From ELB16-189 sp018266435 (lineage in GTDB: Bacteria; Bacteroidota; Bacteroidia; Cytophagales; Cyclobacteriaceae), in contig CP126125.1 of assembly GCA_030123525.1 (NCBI GenBank), forward strand, positions 1,798,001-1,862,000: DNA of 64,000 bases, written 5' to 3'. Shown piece by piece: positions 8,480 through 17,480 of this stretch. The notes beneath the pieces were generated by a model. The model saw only the letters and a list, made by a program, of their open reading frames with translations. It was not told where the DNA came from and made no database searches. Made by a program: the position numbers and the translations under genes. Positions within the stretch are counted from its first letter, which is position 1; each line of letters opens with the position of its first letter.

Positions 8480-9637
8480 TTGAATAATAAAAAACACATT
8501 GCCATTCTAGGTTCCACAGGCTCCATTGGCACACAAGCTTTGGAGGTCATTGCCGCGCATCCTCAAAATTTTGAAGTAGAAATTCTCACAGCACAAAACA
8601 ATGCCGACTTACTCATTGCACAAGCGAAAAAATTTAAGCCCAATGCGGTTGTCATCGCGAATGATGATCACTACAACAAAGTGAAAGAAGCTCTGCGTTC
8701 GGATAATGTAAAAGTTTTTGCCGGTGAAAGCGCTGTAGCCTCGGTGGTAGAGATGGATTCAATTGATTTGGTATTGACGGCACTGGTTGGTTTCTCCGGA
8801 TTGCAGCCAACCATCAAGGCCATCGAAGCCGGAAAAAATATCGCCCTGGCTAACAAAGAAACATTAGTTGTGGCCGGTGAGTTGATAACCGGGTTGGCAA
8901 GACAGAAAGGGGTAAATATTTTTCCGGTTGACTCCGAACATTCGGCCATTTTCCAGTGTATAGTTGGCGAGTTTCATAATCCAATCGAAAAAATCATTCT
9001 CACCGCATCGGGCGGACCGTTTCGCGGAAAAAAGAAAAATGAACTTGTATCCGTGACGAAAGCACAGGCACTCAAACATCCCAACTGGTCAATGGGAGCA
9101 AAGGTGACCATTGATTCGGCTACGCTCATGAACAAAGGCTTGGAAGTAATTGAGGCCAAATGGCTTTTTGGGTTGAAGCCTGGGCAAATTGAGGTGATTG
9201 TTCATCCGCAATCCATCATTCACTCCATGGTGCAATTTTACGATGGCTCAATCAAAGCGCAACTTGGCCTGCCCGATATGCGTTTACCCATTCAGTTTGC
9301 GATGGGTTTTCCTGAGCGTTTGAAATCTGATTTTCCACGCTTTGATTTCTCCAAATACCCTTCACTCACTTTTGAGCAGCCCGATACCGAAACTTTTCGT
9401 AATCTTGCGCTCGCTTTCGAAGCTCTTGATCGTGGTGGAAACAATCCTTGTGTGTTAAATGCAGCGAATGAGATTGCCGTAGCGGAATTTTTAAACCAGA
9501 AATTGGGTTTCTTGGAGATGACAGATGTGGTTGCTGGTTGTATGGATAAGGTAAAATTCATAGCCAGGCCTTCTTTCGAGGATTATCAGCAAACCGATAA
9601 AGAAACAAGAATCAAAGCAAAGGAAATGATTCGGTAA
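8480..9637 (+). CDS. dxr: 1-deoxy-D-xylulose 5-phosphate reductoisomerase
   Basis: Second enzyme of the MEP isoprenoid pathway; converts DXP to 2-C-methyl-D-erythritol 4-phosphate with NADPH and a divalent metal. The 385 residues are full length. The NADPH-binding GSTGSIG is at residues 11-17, metal and substrate motifs are PVDSEHSAIFQ (Asp151, Glu153) and TLMNKGLEVIEA, and the C-terminal helical domain is intact. The start is TTG, 7 nt after the GH3 stop: no ATG is available before the glycine loop, and the protein begins NNKKHIAILGSTGSIG as expected. The 8-nt periodic repeat follows the stop, then rseP. Confidence 0.97.
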   Translation: MNNKKHIAILGSTGSIGTQALEVIAAHPQNFEVEILTAQNNADLLIAQAKKFKPNAVVIANDDHYNKVKEALRSDNVKVFAGESAVASVVEMDSIDLVLTALVGFSGLQPTIKAIEAGKNIALANKETLVVAGELITGLARQKGVNIFPVDSEHSAIFQCIVGEFHNPIEKIILTASGGPFRGKKKNELVSVTKAQALKHPNWSMGAKVTIDSATLMNKGLEVIEAKWLFGLKPGQIEVIVHPQSIIHSMVQFYDGSIKAQLGLPDMRLPIQFAMGFPERLKSDFPRFDFSKYPSLTFEQPDTETFRNLALAFEALDRGGNNPCVLNAANEIAVAEFLNQKLGFLEMTDVVAGCMDKVKFIARPSFEDYQQTDKETRIKAKEMIR

Positions 9638-9647
9638 TATCCAAAAG

Positions 9648-9701
9648 AATTAACGAATCAATGAATTAACAAATCAACAAATTAACGAGTCAACGAATTA
9701 G
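9648..9701. repeat. 8/16-nt periodic junction repeat (dxr-rseP)
   Basis: Three successive 16-mers in perfect register, AATTAACGAATCAATG, AATTAACAAATCAACA and AATTAACGAGTCAACG, plus AATTAG; each 16-mer is two 8-mers of the form AATYAAYR. It fills the gap between dxr and rseP and ends 3 nt before the rseP start codon. Confidence 0.8.
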
Positions 9702-9704
9702 ATT

Positions 9705-11072
9705 ATGGAAGGATTGATTATGACAGCCCAACTTTTGTTGAGCCTTTCAATTTTGATAGTGGTGCACGAGTGGGGGCATTTTTTTGCTGCCCGCACTTTC
9801 AATATTAAAGTAGAGAAATTTTACCTCTTCTTCGATTTTCTTTTTCCCATGGCCAATGTGGCCAACTTTGCTCTGTTCAAGAAACAGAAAGGCGATACCG
9901 AATATGGCATTGGCTGGTTTCCATTAGGCGGATACGTAAAAATTGCCGGCATGGTGGACGAGAGCATGGATAAAGAGCAGATGAAACAACCGCCACAACC
10001 ATGGGAGTTTCGGGCCAAGCCCGCCTGGCAGCGGTTAATTGTTATGCTCGGAGGTATCATTGTAAACGTAATTGTGGGCGTGCTGATTTTTATTGGTATG
10101 ACGTATTTTATTGGGGATAAATACATTCTCAATGAATATGTGAATACACACGGAGGAGTGCATGCACAAGAACTCGCCCAGCAACTCGGCATACAAACGG
10201 GCGATAAAATCATCAAAATCAACGGCAAGCCATTTGAGTATTTTGACGACATCACTAAAACCGATGCGCTGCTTTCGCAAAACTCTTACTACACCGTGTT
10301 GCGGGGAGACCAACAAATGGATATTCCCATTCCGGCTAACTTCATCGAAAATTTTGGAAAGAAAAATGCACTCGGCAAATTTCTATTGCCACGCAGGCCG
10401 ATTGTAGTTGATGAAGTAGCAAAAGATTCCATTGCCGGAAAAGTGGGATTGCAAAAAGGCGATAAGATTGTAGAACTGAACGGGAAACCCATTATGTATT
10501 ACGATGAACTTCGCGAAGCCTTAAAAAATAGTACAGGCGACTCCATTACATTTAAAGTACAACGCGGAGAGCAAGCGCTTACATTTAAAGAATATTTTAA
10601 AGGCCACACCAATATTGGGTTTGCTATGCCTCTTTACTTAGTTCCGGTCGAAGCAGAGAAGAAGATCTCGTATTCAATCGGACAGTCCATATTGATTGGG
10701 CCGGGGCGTGCGTTTGATGTGATCACCCTTCAGATCAAAGCTTTCGGAAAAATTTTTAAACGCGAACTCAGCCTAAAAAACTCATTGTCAGGCCCGATCG
10801 GTATGGCTAAAATGTATGGTGGTGTGTGGGATTGGGAGCGCTTTTGGCGGATGACCGGCCTGCTTTCAATGGTGCTGGCCTTTATGAATTTACTGCCCAT
10901 TCCTGCACTGGATGGTGGCTATGTGTTGTTCTTGCTTTTTGAAATGATTACGGGAAAAGCACCCTCAGAGAAATTTTTTGAAAATGCAATCAAGGTGGGT
11001 ATGGCGCTATTGCTTTTGCTGATGGTGTTTGTATTCTACAACGACATTGCCAAAATTTTTACGGGGAGCTAG
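9705..11072 (+). CDS. rseP: RIP metalloprotease RseP (site-2 protease)
   Basis: Intramembrane zinc protease of 455 residues that cleaves anti-sigma factors or remnant signal peptides. HEWGH (residues 21-25) is the HExxH zinc motif in the first transmembrane helix. Two PDZ-like segments follow (about LGIQTGDKIIKINGKPF and VGLQKGDKIVELNGKP), and LLPIPALDGGYVLF carries the third zinc ligand Asp. The last helix is VGMALLLLLMVFVFY. Start at 9705; an in-frame ATG at 9720 is an alternative. dxr-rseP adjacency is also common in proteobacteria. Confidence 0.95.
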   Translation: MEGLIMTAQLLLSLSILIVVHEWGHFFAARTFNIKVEKFYLFFDFLFPMANVANFALFKKQKGDTEYGIGWFPLGGYVKIAGMVDESMDKEQMKQPPQPWEFRAKPAWQRLIVMLGGIIVNVIVGVLIFIGMTYFIGDKYILNEYVNTHGGVHAQELAQQLGIQTGDKIIKINGKPFEYFDDITKTDALLSQNSYYTVLRGDQQMDIPIPANFIENFGKKNALGKFLLPRRPIVVDEVAKDSIAGKVGLQKGDKIVELNGKPIMYYDELREALKNSTGDSITFKVQRGEQALTFKEYFKGHTNIGFAMPLYLVPVEAEKKISYSIGQSILIGPGRAFDVITLQIKAFGKIFKRELSLKNSLSGPIGMAKMYGGVWDWERFWRMTGLLSMVLAFMNLLPIPALDGGYVLFLLFEMITGKAPSEKFFENAIKVGMALLLLLMVFVFYNDIAKIFTGS

Positions 11073-11075
11073 AAG

Positions 11076-11954
11076 TTATTTGTAAACATCATAACAATAT
11101 TCCTTCAAGTAGTCCACCGCATCTTCTTCACCGGCATCCAGCGCTTTGCGTAAGCAACTGCAGCCTTTATCAATTTGCTTTAACTCCACCAAGGCAACTC
11201 CTTTATAAAAAAGAATAGTTCCGTTGGCAGGGTCAATTTTCAAGGCTTGATTTAAATACGACAAAGCAGCCTCGTAGTTTTCATCATCCAGGCAAAACGA
11301 AGCCATTGTCACGTAAGAGCCGATGAACTTCGGATCAAGCTCAATGGCTTTGGTAAGGCAGATGTAGGCGCTGTCTGCATTATTCAATGAACGATAAACC
11401 AAGGCAAGGTTGATCTCCAGTTCGGGATCATCAGTAAAGTTTTTCAGGTTGAGAAATTCTTTTTTGGCATGAATGAAATTGCCCTGTTCAAACAGCAGGG
11501 TAGCGCGCCATCTTAATAGTTGAGGATTGACATGGCCTAACTCAATGGCCCGGGTTACATCCGGCAGCAACTTATCTTCTTCGCCCAGTTGCTGGTTGAT
11601 CAGGGCACGAAGTAAATACGCTTTTTGACTATCCTTATTTTTTTCGAGGTAAACGTTCACATCCTTTACTGCTAGCTCAAATTTTTCAGAACGGTAATAG
11701 CTCAAGGTTCGCTTGTAGAGTATCAAATAATACTTCTGATCTTTCTTTTTTGATTTAGAAAGGATTTTGGAATAGAGTTCTGCCGAAGACCTGAAATTCT
11801 CTTGCTTCATCAGCGTATCGGCCCGTGCCTCCCACCGCTGAATCTTACTCAGTTTTTGTTGGGCATAGCAAAACACGGGTAACGTACATAACAACAGCAA
11901 GCAGAAAAAAAACGAGCATTTTTCAGGCTTTGATATGCTGGAGTTCATCAACAA
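11076..11954 (-). CDS. secreted TPR protein
   Basis: A 292-residue protein with a hydrophobic signal segment (about residues 12-31, CSFFFCLLLLCTLPVFCYAQ) followed by six or so tetratricopeptide repeats up to the C-terminus, for example NYEAALSYLNQALKIDPANG. TPRs mediate protein-protein contacts; no catalytic domain is present. It starts immediately after the typA stop (no intergenic base), so it is translated from the typA message. Its partner is unknown. Confidence 0.75.
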   Translation of the reverse strand: MLMNSSISKPEKCSFFFCLLLLCTLPVFCYAQQKLSKIQRWEARADTLMKQENFRSSAELYSKILSKSKKKDQKYYLILYKRTLSYYRSEKFELAVKDVNVYLEKNKDSQKAYLLRALINQQLGEEDKLLPDVTRAIELGHVNPQLLRWRATLLFEQGNFIHAKKEFLNLKNFTDDPELEINLALVYRSLNNADSAYICLTKAIELDPKFIGSYVTMASFCLDDENYEAALSYLNQALKIDPANGTILFYKGVALVELKQIDKGCSCLRKALDAGEEDAVDYLKEYCYDVYK

Positions 11955-13781
11955 TCATGCAGTAGTTGTAGCAGCGCGGTTGCGCTCGCGCTTGCGGTCA
12001 TTTTCGTTTAAGAAAATCTTTCTCAAACGGATTGACTTGGGCGTTACTTCCACGTATTCGTCAGACTGAATGTATTCCAGTGCCTCTTCCAGCGAAAACT
12101 TGATGGCCGGTGCAATTTTCATTTTTTCATCGGCACCCGAAGCGCGCATGTTAGTAAGTTTTTTAGTTTTAGTAACGTTAATTACCAAATCGCCACCGCG
12201 GCTGTGCTCGCCAATTACCTGGCCTTCGTAAATAGGCTCACTGGGGTTTATAAAAAATTTGCCACGGTCCTGCAGGTTGTGCAGACTGTAAGGAATAGCT
12301 TCGCCAATCTCCATACTGATCAATGAGCCATTTATCCTTCCGGGAATTTCTCCTTTATAAGGTTGGAATTCTTTAAAGCGATGGGTCACCACGGCTTCAC
12401 CGGCTGTTACGTTCATCAAATAATTTCTGAGGCCAATGATTCCGCGCGCAGGCATGGTGAATTTTAAAATCATGCGGTCGCCCTTTGGCTCCATGTTAGT
12501 CATTTCGCCTCTGCGAACGGAAACGGTTTCAATAGCTTTACCAGCAACGGCCTCGGGCAAGTCGATGGTTAATTCTTCAATGGGCTCACACTTTACACCG
12601 TCAATTTCTTTGATGATAACTTGTGGCTGACCAATTTGAAGTTCGTAACCTTCTCTGCGCATGGTTTCGATCAATACTGACAAGTGGAGAACTCCCCGTC
12701 CGAAGACCATGAAGCTATCGGCTGAGCCGGTATCGCCTACGCGAAGTGCTAAATTTTTCTCAAGTTCTTTATCTAATCGTTCTTTGATGTGACGCGAAGT
12801 GACAAATTTTCCCTCTTTACCATAAAAGGGCGAAGTGTTTATAGTAAAGAGCATGCTCATCGTTGGTTCATCGATGGCAATTGATTTTAGTGCTTCGGGT
12901 TTTTCCACATCGGCAACCGTATCTCCAATTTCAAAACCCTCGAGGCCCACGAGTGCGCAAATCTCACCTGCTTTTACTTCTTCCATTTTCTTTTTTTCGA
13001 AACCTTCAAACACGTATACTTCCTTCACACGCGTTTTTACAATTGCTCCGGTATCGCGTTTAACCAGCACAACAAATTGCCCGGCTTTTACCGAACCTCG
13101 TTGAATGCGCCCAATAGCAACCCGGCCAATGTATGAGGAGTACTCAAGGGACGTAATCATCAATTGGGTTGGACCTTCAGATACTTTTGGTGCAGGGATA
13201 TGCTTGATTACGCCTTCGAGTAATGCGGTGATGTCGGTGGTGGGAGTTTTCCAATCTGAACTCATCCAGCCTTGTTTGGCTGATCCGTAAAACGTGGGGA
13301 AATTCAACTGATCCTCGGTAGCATCCAGCGCAAACATCAGTTCAAATACCTGTTCGTGCACTTCATCAGGCGTACAGTTTTTTTTATCCACTTTATTAAT
13401 CACTACAATCGGTTTTAATCCCAGTTGCAATGCTTTTTGTAGTACAAAACGGGTTTGTGGCATAGGCCCTTCAAAGGCATCCACCAGCAGTAAGCAGCCA
13501 TCGGCCATGTTGAGCACACGCTCTACTTCACCGCCAAAGTCGCTGTGGCCGGGAGTATCAATTACATTGATTTTATAATCTTTATACCGAACGGAAACGT
13601 TTTTAGCCAGAATAGTGATACCGCGCTCGCGCTCCAGGTCATTACTGTCCATGATCAACTCGCCCGGGTTTTCATGGTCTTTGAAGAGATGACCCGCGTG
13701 TAAAAGTTTGTCAACGAGGGTGGTTTTTCCATGGTCAACGTGTGCGATGATGGCAATGTTTCTGATTTTGCTAACTTCCAT
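11955..13781 (-). CDS. typA: translational GTPase TypA/BipA
   Basis: Ribosome-associated GTPase of the EF-G family involved in ribosome assembly and stress adaptation. The 608 residues are full length. G1 is AHVDHGKTTL, the DTPGHSDFGGEVERVL segment gives G3, and NKVDKK gives G4. Domain II, domain III (LHLSVLIETMRREGYEL) and the BipA-specific C-terminal domain (MNVTAGEAVVTHRF) follow. A perfect -7 box for this gene lies at 13822-13829 (minus strand), divergent from the next gene. Confidence 0.97.
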   Translation of the reverse strand: MEVSKIRNIAIIAHVDHGKTTLVDKLLHAGHLFKDHENPGELIMDSNDLERERGITILAKNVSVRYKDYKINVIDTPGHSDFGGEVERVLNMADGCLLLVDAFEGPMPQTRFVLQKALQLGLKPIVVINKVDKKNCTPDEVHEQVFELMFALDATEDQLNFPTFYGSAKQGWMSSDWKTPTTDITALLEGVIKHIPAPKVSEGPTQLMITSLEYSSYIGRVAIGRIQRGSVKAGQFVVLVKRDTGAIVKTRVKEVYVFEGFEKKKMEEVKAGEICALVGLEGFEIGDTVADVEKPEALKSIAIDEPTMSMLFTINTSPFYGKEGKFVTSRHIKERLDKELEKNLALRVGDTGSADSFMVFGRGVLHLSVLIETMRREGYELQIGQPQVIIKEIDGVKCEPIEELTIDLPEAVAGKAIETVSVRRGEMTNMEPKGDRMILKFTMPARGIIGLRNYLMNVTAGEAVVTHRFKEFQPYKGEIPGRINGSLISMEIGEAIPYSLHNLQDRGKFFINPSEPIYEGQVIGEHSRGGDLVINVTKTKKLTNMRASGADEKMKIAPAIKFSLEEALEYIQSDEYVEVTPKSIRLRKIFLNENDRKRERNRAATTTA

Positions 13782-13821
13782 AAAATGTGTGGTATTTCCC
13801 TATTTTTCAATTTTGAGGGCG

Positions 13822-13829
13822 CAAAGATA
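13822..13829 (-). promoter_or_regulatory. -7 promoter box for typA
   Basis: On the minus strand this reads TATCTTTG, an exact TAnnTTTG match, 40 nt upstream of the typA start. A convincing TTG at the usual distance was not seen. Confidence 0.5.
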
Positions 13830-13884
13830 ATCAGATTTGTGGCAATCGCAGATTCCGTGAATTTTATCCTCAACAGCTTTTTTT

Positions 13885-13892
13885 TATTTTTG
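13885..13892 (+). promoter_or_regulatory. -7 promoter box for the oxoamine synthase gene
   Basis: TATTTTTG on the + strand, an exact TAnnTTTG match followed by CGG, 59 nt upstream of the start at 13952 and divergent to the typA box. The -33 element is weak (T-rich only). Confidence 0.45.
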
Positions 13893-13951
13893 CGGCCAAA
13901 TCTGTTTTCAATTTTAATTTTCTTATAAACAAGACCTTAAACAAATAACCA

Positions 13952-15205
13952 ATGGTTGATTTATTTGATAAACTGCGCATGGAGGAGGGCCCACTGGCTA
14001 AGTATTCGCACCTGCCCGATGATTATTTTTTCTTCCCTAAGCTGGAAGGCGAGATTGGGCCTCGCATGAAGTTTAATGGAAAAACAGTGCTCAACTGGAG
14101 CCTGAACAATTATTTGGGGCTGGCCAACCACCCGGAAGTTCGCAAAACCGATGCAGAAGCATCAGCACAATATGGCCTGGCATCACCGATGGGCGCACGC
14201 ATGATGAGTGGCAACTCAGTTCACCACGTTGAACTGGAAAAGCAATTGGCATCATTTGTTATGAAAGAAGATGTCATGCTACTCAATTATGGATACCAGG
14301 GTGTATTGTCAATCATTGATGCGCTAGTTGACCGCAAAGACGTGATTGTATATGATGCTGAATCACATGCTTGTATTATTGATGGCGTTCGTCTGCACAT
14401 GGGCAAACGTTTTGTGTATGCGCACAACAATATGGAAAACCTGGAGAAACAATTACAACGTGCAACCAAATTGGCTAATGAAACGGGTGGAGGCATTTTA
14501 GTGATTACCGAAGGAGTGTTTGGCATGAGTGGCAATATGGGTGATTTGAAAGGTGTAGTAGAGCTTAAAAAGAAATACAACTTTCGCTTGTTTGTGGATG
14601 ATGCACACGGCTTTGGAACGATGGGTGCTACAGGTGCTGGCGTGGGAGAGGAACAAGGCGTGCAGGATCAAGTTGATTTGTACTTCTCTACGTTTGCCAA
14701 ATCAATGGCCAGCATCGGTGCGTTTGTGGCAGGCGACAAAAAAATATTGAAATACCTTCGCTACAGCGTACGCTCGCAGATTTATGCTAAGTCACTTCCC
14801 ATGCCCTTGGTAATTGGTGCATTGAAGCGATTGGAATTGGTAAAAAAACACCCCGAGTTCAGGGCAGATTTGAAAAAAATCATGTTTGCGATGAAAAACG
14901 GGTTGAAAGACCGTGGGTTTATGATCAACCCAACCCAAACTCCTCCTACTCCGGTACTCTTCAAGGGAGGAGTAGGCGAGGCGGCCAATATGAGCATGGA
15001 CCTGCGTGAGAACTATGGCATTTTCTGCTCAGTGGTGATTTACCCGGTAGTACCCAAAGATGTGATTATGTTTAGAATCATCCCAACGGCATCGCATACT
15101 ATGACCGATGTGGAAGAAACCCTAAAGGCCTTTTCTGCGCTAAAATCGAAGCTTGATGAGGGTTTTTATAAGAAAGAAGAACTGGTATCGGTTACGAAAG
15201 TTTAA
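13952..15205 (+). CDS. alpha-oxoamine synthase (serine palmitoyl- or cysteate acyl-transferase-like)
   Basis: PLP-dependent enzyme of the KBL/BioF/SPT group, 417 residues. It has the N-terminal NNYLGL motif, the PLP-stacking His139 in DAESHACIIDG, VDDAHGFG (Asp217) and the Schiff-base Lys250 in FSTFAKSMASIGAF. These enzymes condense an amino acid with an acyl-CoA or acyl-ACP. In Bacteroidota such homologues make 3-ketosphinganine from serine or the sulfonolipid base capnine from cysteate, the latter needed for gliding in Flavobacterium. The sequence alone does not decide the amino acid used. It stands alone, with its own -7 box. Confidence 0.85.
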   Translation: MVDLFDKLRMEEGPLAKYSHLPDDYFFFPKLEGEIGPRMKFNGKTVLNWSLNNYLGLANHPEVRKTDAEASAQYGLASPMGARMMSGNSVHHVELEKQLASFVMKEDVMLLNYGYQGVLSIIDALVDRKDVIVYDAESHACIIDGVRLHMGKRFVYAHNNMENLEKQLQRATKLANETGGGILVITEGVFGMSGNMGDLKGVVELKKKYNFRLFVDDAHGFGTMGATGAGVGEEQGVQDQVDLYFSTFAKSMASIGAFVAGDKKILKYLRYSVRSQIYAKSLPMPLVIGALKRLELVKKHPEFRADLKKIMFAMKNGLKDRGFMINPTQTPPTPVLFKGGVGEAANMSMDLRENYGIFCSVVIYPVVPKDVIMFRIIPTASHTMTDVEETLKAFSALKSKLDEGFYKKEELVSVTKV

Positions 15206-15223
15206 AAAACATTGGTTTTTGGC

Positions 15224-15252
15224 TTGTTTTTAAAGGCTTTTAGCTAATTTAG
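15224..15252 (+). promoter_or_regulatory. promoter of the Hc1-like histone gene
   Basis: TTG (15224-15226), an 18-nt spacer, then TAATTTAG (15245-15252), one base off TAnnTTTG. The start codon is 42 nt further on. The same TAATTTAGCA string appears in the recA promoter. Confidence 0.55.
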
Positions 15253-15293
15253 CACAAACAAGAACCCAATTTTTTAACTAAACTTTATACAAA

Positions 15294-15476
15294 ATGAAAA
15301 AATTTGAAGATTTAAAAGCCTTGATTGCATCCATCGAACAGGATGCAGACAAATTTTACAATAAAGGCAACAGCGCAGCCGGAACTCGTTTGCGCAAGGG
15401 AATGCAAGATTTGAAAAATGCAGCCCAGGCTATCCGTTCTGAAGTACAAGATCTAAAGAACAAAGAAAGCAAATAA
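15294..15476 (+). CDS. histone H1-like protein (Hc1 family)
   Basis: A 60-residue basic, helical protein beginning MKKFEDLKALIASIEQDADK with the GNSAAGTRLRKGMQDLKN core typical of the Hc1-like histone family in Bacteroidota. It is likely an abundant DNA-binding protein, as its strong promoter and good terminator suggest. Lys/Arg are spread along a single predicted coiled helix rather than in a long basic tail. It is monocistronic. Confidence 0.88.
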   Translation: MKKFEDLKALIASIEQDADKFYNKGNSAAGTRLRKGMQDLKNAAQAIRSEVQDLKNKESK

Positions 15477-15497
15477 GCATAACCGAACATTATTGAA

Positions 15498-15531
15498 AGA
15501 GGCTGTCTGCATTAAGACAGCCTCTTTTTTT
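15498..15531 (+). terminator. rho-independent terminator
   Basis: Arms AGAGGCTGTCT (15498-15508) and AGACAGCCTCT (15515-15525) with a 6-nt loop, followed by T7. It sits between the histone-like gene and the convergent M1 peptidase and can serve the + strand transcript. Confidence 0.88.
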
Positions 15532-15532
15532 G

Positions 15533-17410
15533 TTACTTAGATGCCCAGGTATTGTTAGAGGTGTCTGCGTCCATCCAAATGCCCCCCTCAATGGTGAGCG
15601 ATTTGATTTTCTTTTTAGAGGAAACTGCTATGGTTGCACGTTGCTGATTAGTCTGCCATACAGCCGGGGTTTGATGCAGCCGGTTTGTTGTTCCGTCTTC
15701 GTAGGTAATTACCAAATCAAACGGGGCAGTCATTCCTCCGATATTGTTGATGGTGACATCATAGCCTGTCCCGCTTTTTTTCACATTGCTGATGGCGAGG
15801 TCGATGTAGTGGGGAGAAAAATACCAACTATTCCAAAACCAATTGAGATTTTTTCCGGATACGTCATTGAATGTAAAGAAGAAATCCCAGGGAGAGGGGT
15901 GCTTTCCGTGCCAGCGATCCATATAGGCATGAAGGCATTTTTTAAATAAGTCATCACCCAATAAATCTTTCATAGCCAAATATCCAATGGAAGCCTTGCC
16001 GTATTCGTTGTTGCCAAAGCCTGCACCAGTCAAGGCATCTCCGGGTGTTACGATCGGTATGTCTTCACCGGCTGAGTTGTCGTGTGTCCATCTGGCCACC
16101 CGAAATTGTTTGTACATTTCTTCGGCTTTTTTAGTACCCAAGTCTGCCCGCCCAATGAGCAACTCTAAGGTGGTAGCCCACCCCTCATCCATAAAACCAT
16201 AACGGGTTTCATTCACGCCCATATAAAAGGGCATGTAGGTATGTGCTATTTCATGCTCAACTACAAATCGAGTAAACGTGGTGTCAGGAAAAGAACTGTC
16301 GTTGACCATCATGGGGTACTCCATGTCAGCAAAGCCCCGGAAGATGGTTGTTTTTTCATAGGGATAGGGAATGCCTGGCCAATGACGTGAAAACCAACCC
16401 AGCGCATGTTTTCCATATTTCACTATATGTTTAAAATCGGCCGAAGGTTCATCATAGGCAGCCTGAACACTGGCTCTTCGTTGGGTGGCATCATCTACCA
16501 CTACGCTGCCGGCATCCCACAGGTAATGATCACTGATACCAAAGGCCATATCAGGAATGTTTTTGGCTTTGAATTGCCAACTGTTGATAGCGTATTGGGT
16601 AGTCACTTTTCCGTTGGCCAATTCTTCTTTAGTAGCGACATGAATGATTTGATCGCTGGTAAATGAAGAGTTGAAACGTTTGAGAATTTCGGGCTGCAAC
16701 AATTTATCGGCATGTTGCAAGGTGCCGGTGCCCCACACCACATAATTTTTCGGAGCATTGATTGTAACGGTGTAATCATTGAAGTCACTATAAAATTCGT
16801 GTGAATCCATGAAATTCATGCGATCCCATCCGTTGTAGTCATCAAGTACGGCTATGCGCGGATAAAAGTAGGCAAGGAAATACGTGGTGGAGTCAATCAT
16901 TCCCTCGCGGCCGCTTTCTTTGGAAATTTCATAGTGCCATTGAAAAGTGAGTTTTACTGAATCATGTGGGGGCAAGGGTTTAGGCAACCGCATGGACTGC
17001 CAGGTACTGGACTGTGGATTTTCTTTCCATTGGTAAGGCGCACCATTGTGGGTAACGGCATCAATGTGCATTCCTGAAGTGAGATAATCTTCAGTTACTC
17101 CGCCATTTCTCGCAGCACCAGGTTTATGGATATTGAGAAATAATTTGATGACGGGATTTCTCAATGTATCGGGGCTGTTGTTGAAGTAAACAATCGTTTC
17201 TTCTCCTTTAATGTTTCGGTCAGGAGGAAGAGCCGTAACGGTCATATTATACCGGGCAGAGTTTTGCCAATAATTTTTTCCGGGTCTTCCGTCTTTTGAG
17301 CGAGTCTCCTTTATATAAGCCCTCTTCATATCGCGAGGGATATATAAATCTTGTGCAGAAATAGCTGAGAAAGTAAAGCCAAAAGCAAGTGCAAGTAAAA
17401 GTTGTTTCAT
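15533..17410 (-). CDS. M1-family zinc metallopeptidase
   Basis: Secreted aminopeptidase-like enzyme of 625 residues with a signal peptide (about 1-19). The zinc site is HEIAH (His386, Glu387, His390) and the third ligand Glu409 in MDEGWATT, giving the HExxH-x18-E spacing of gluzincins. FADMEYPMM upstream takes the place of the GAMEN exopeptidase motif. The C-terminal part is beta-rich. It probably trims peptides in the periplasm or outside the cell. It follows dapA by 70 bp on the same strand. Confidence 0.9.
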   Translation of the reverse strand: MKQLLLALAFGFTFSAISAQDLYIPRDMKRAYIKETRSKDGRPGKNYWQNSARYNMTVTALPPDRNIKGEETIVYFNNSPDTLRNPVIKLFLNIHKPGAARNGGVTEDYLTSGMHIDAVTHNGAPYQWKENPQSSTWQSMRLPKPLPPHDSVKLTFQWHYEISKESGREGMIDSTTYFLAYFYPRIAVLDDYNGWDRMNFMDSHEFYSDFNDYTVTINAPKNYVVWGTGTLQHADKLLQPEILKRFNSSFTSDQIIHVATKEELANGKVTTQYAINSWQFKAKNIPDMAFGISDHYLWDAGSVVVDDATQRRASVQAAYDEPSADFKHIVKYGKHALGWFSRHWPGIPYPYEKTTIFRGFADMEYPMMVNDSSFPDTTFTRFVVEHEIAHTYMPFYMGVNETRYGFMDEGWATTLELLIGRADLGTKKAEEMYKQFRVARWTHDNSAGEDIPIVTPGDALTGAGFGNNEYGKASIGYLAMKDLLGDDLFKKCLHAYMDRWHGKHPSPWDFFFTFNDVSGKNLNWFWNSWYFSPHYIDLAISNVKKSGTGYDVTINNIGGMTAPFDLVITYEDGTTNRLHQTPAVWQTNQQRATIAVSSKKKIKSLTIEGGIWMDADTSNNTWASK

Positions 17411-17480
17411 AAAACCAATTTTTGGTAAAAAGAATGATTGAACCTGAACCTAAAACGAACTACCCGTGCAAAAGTTTGGG

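Noticed and set aside
9648..9701. CRISPR array
   Set aside because: Units are 8-16 nt with no spacers and diverged copies; no cas genes.
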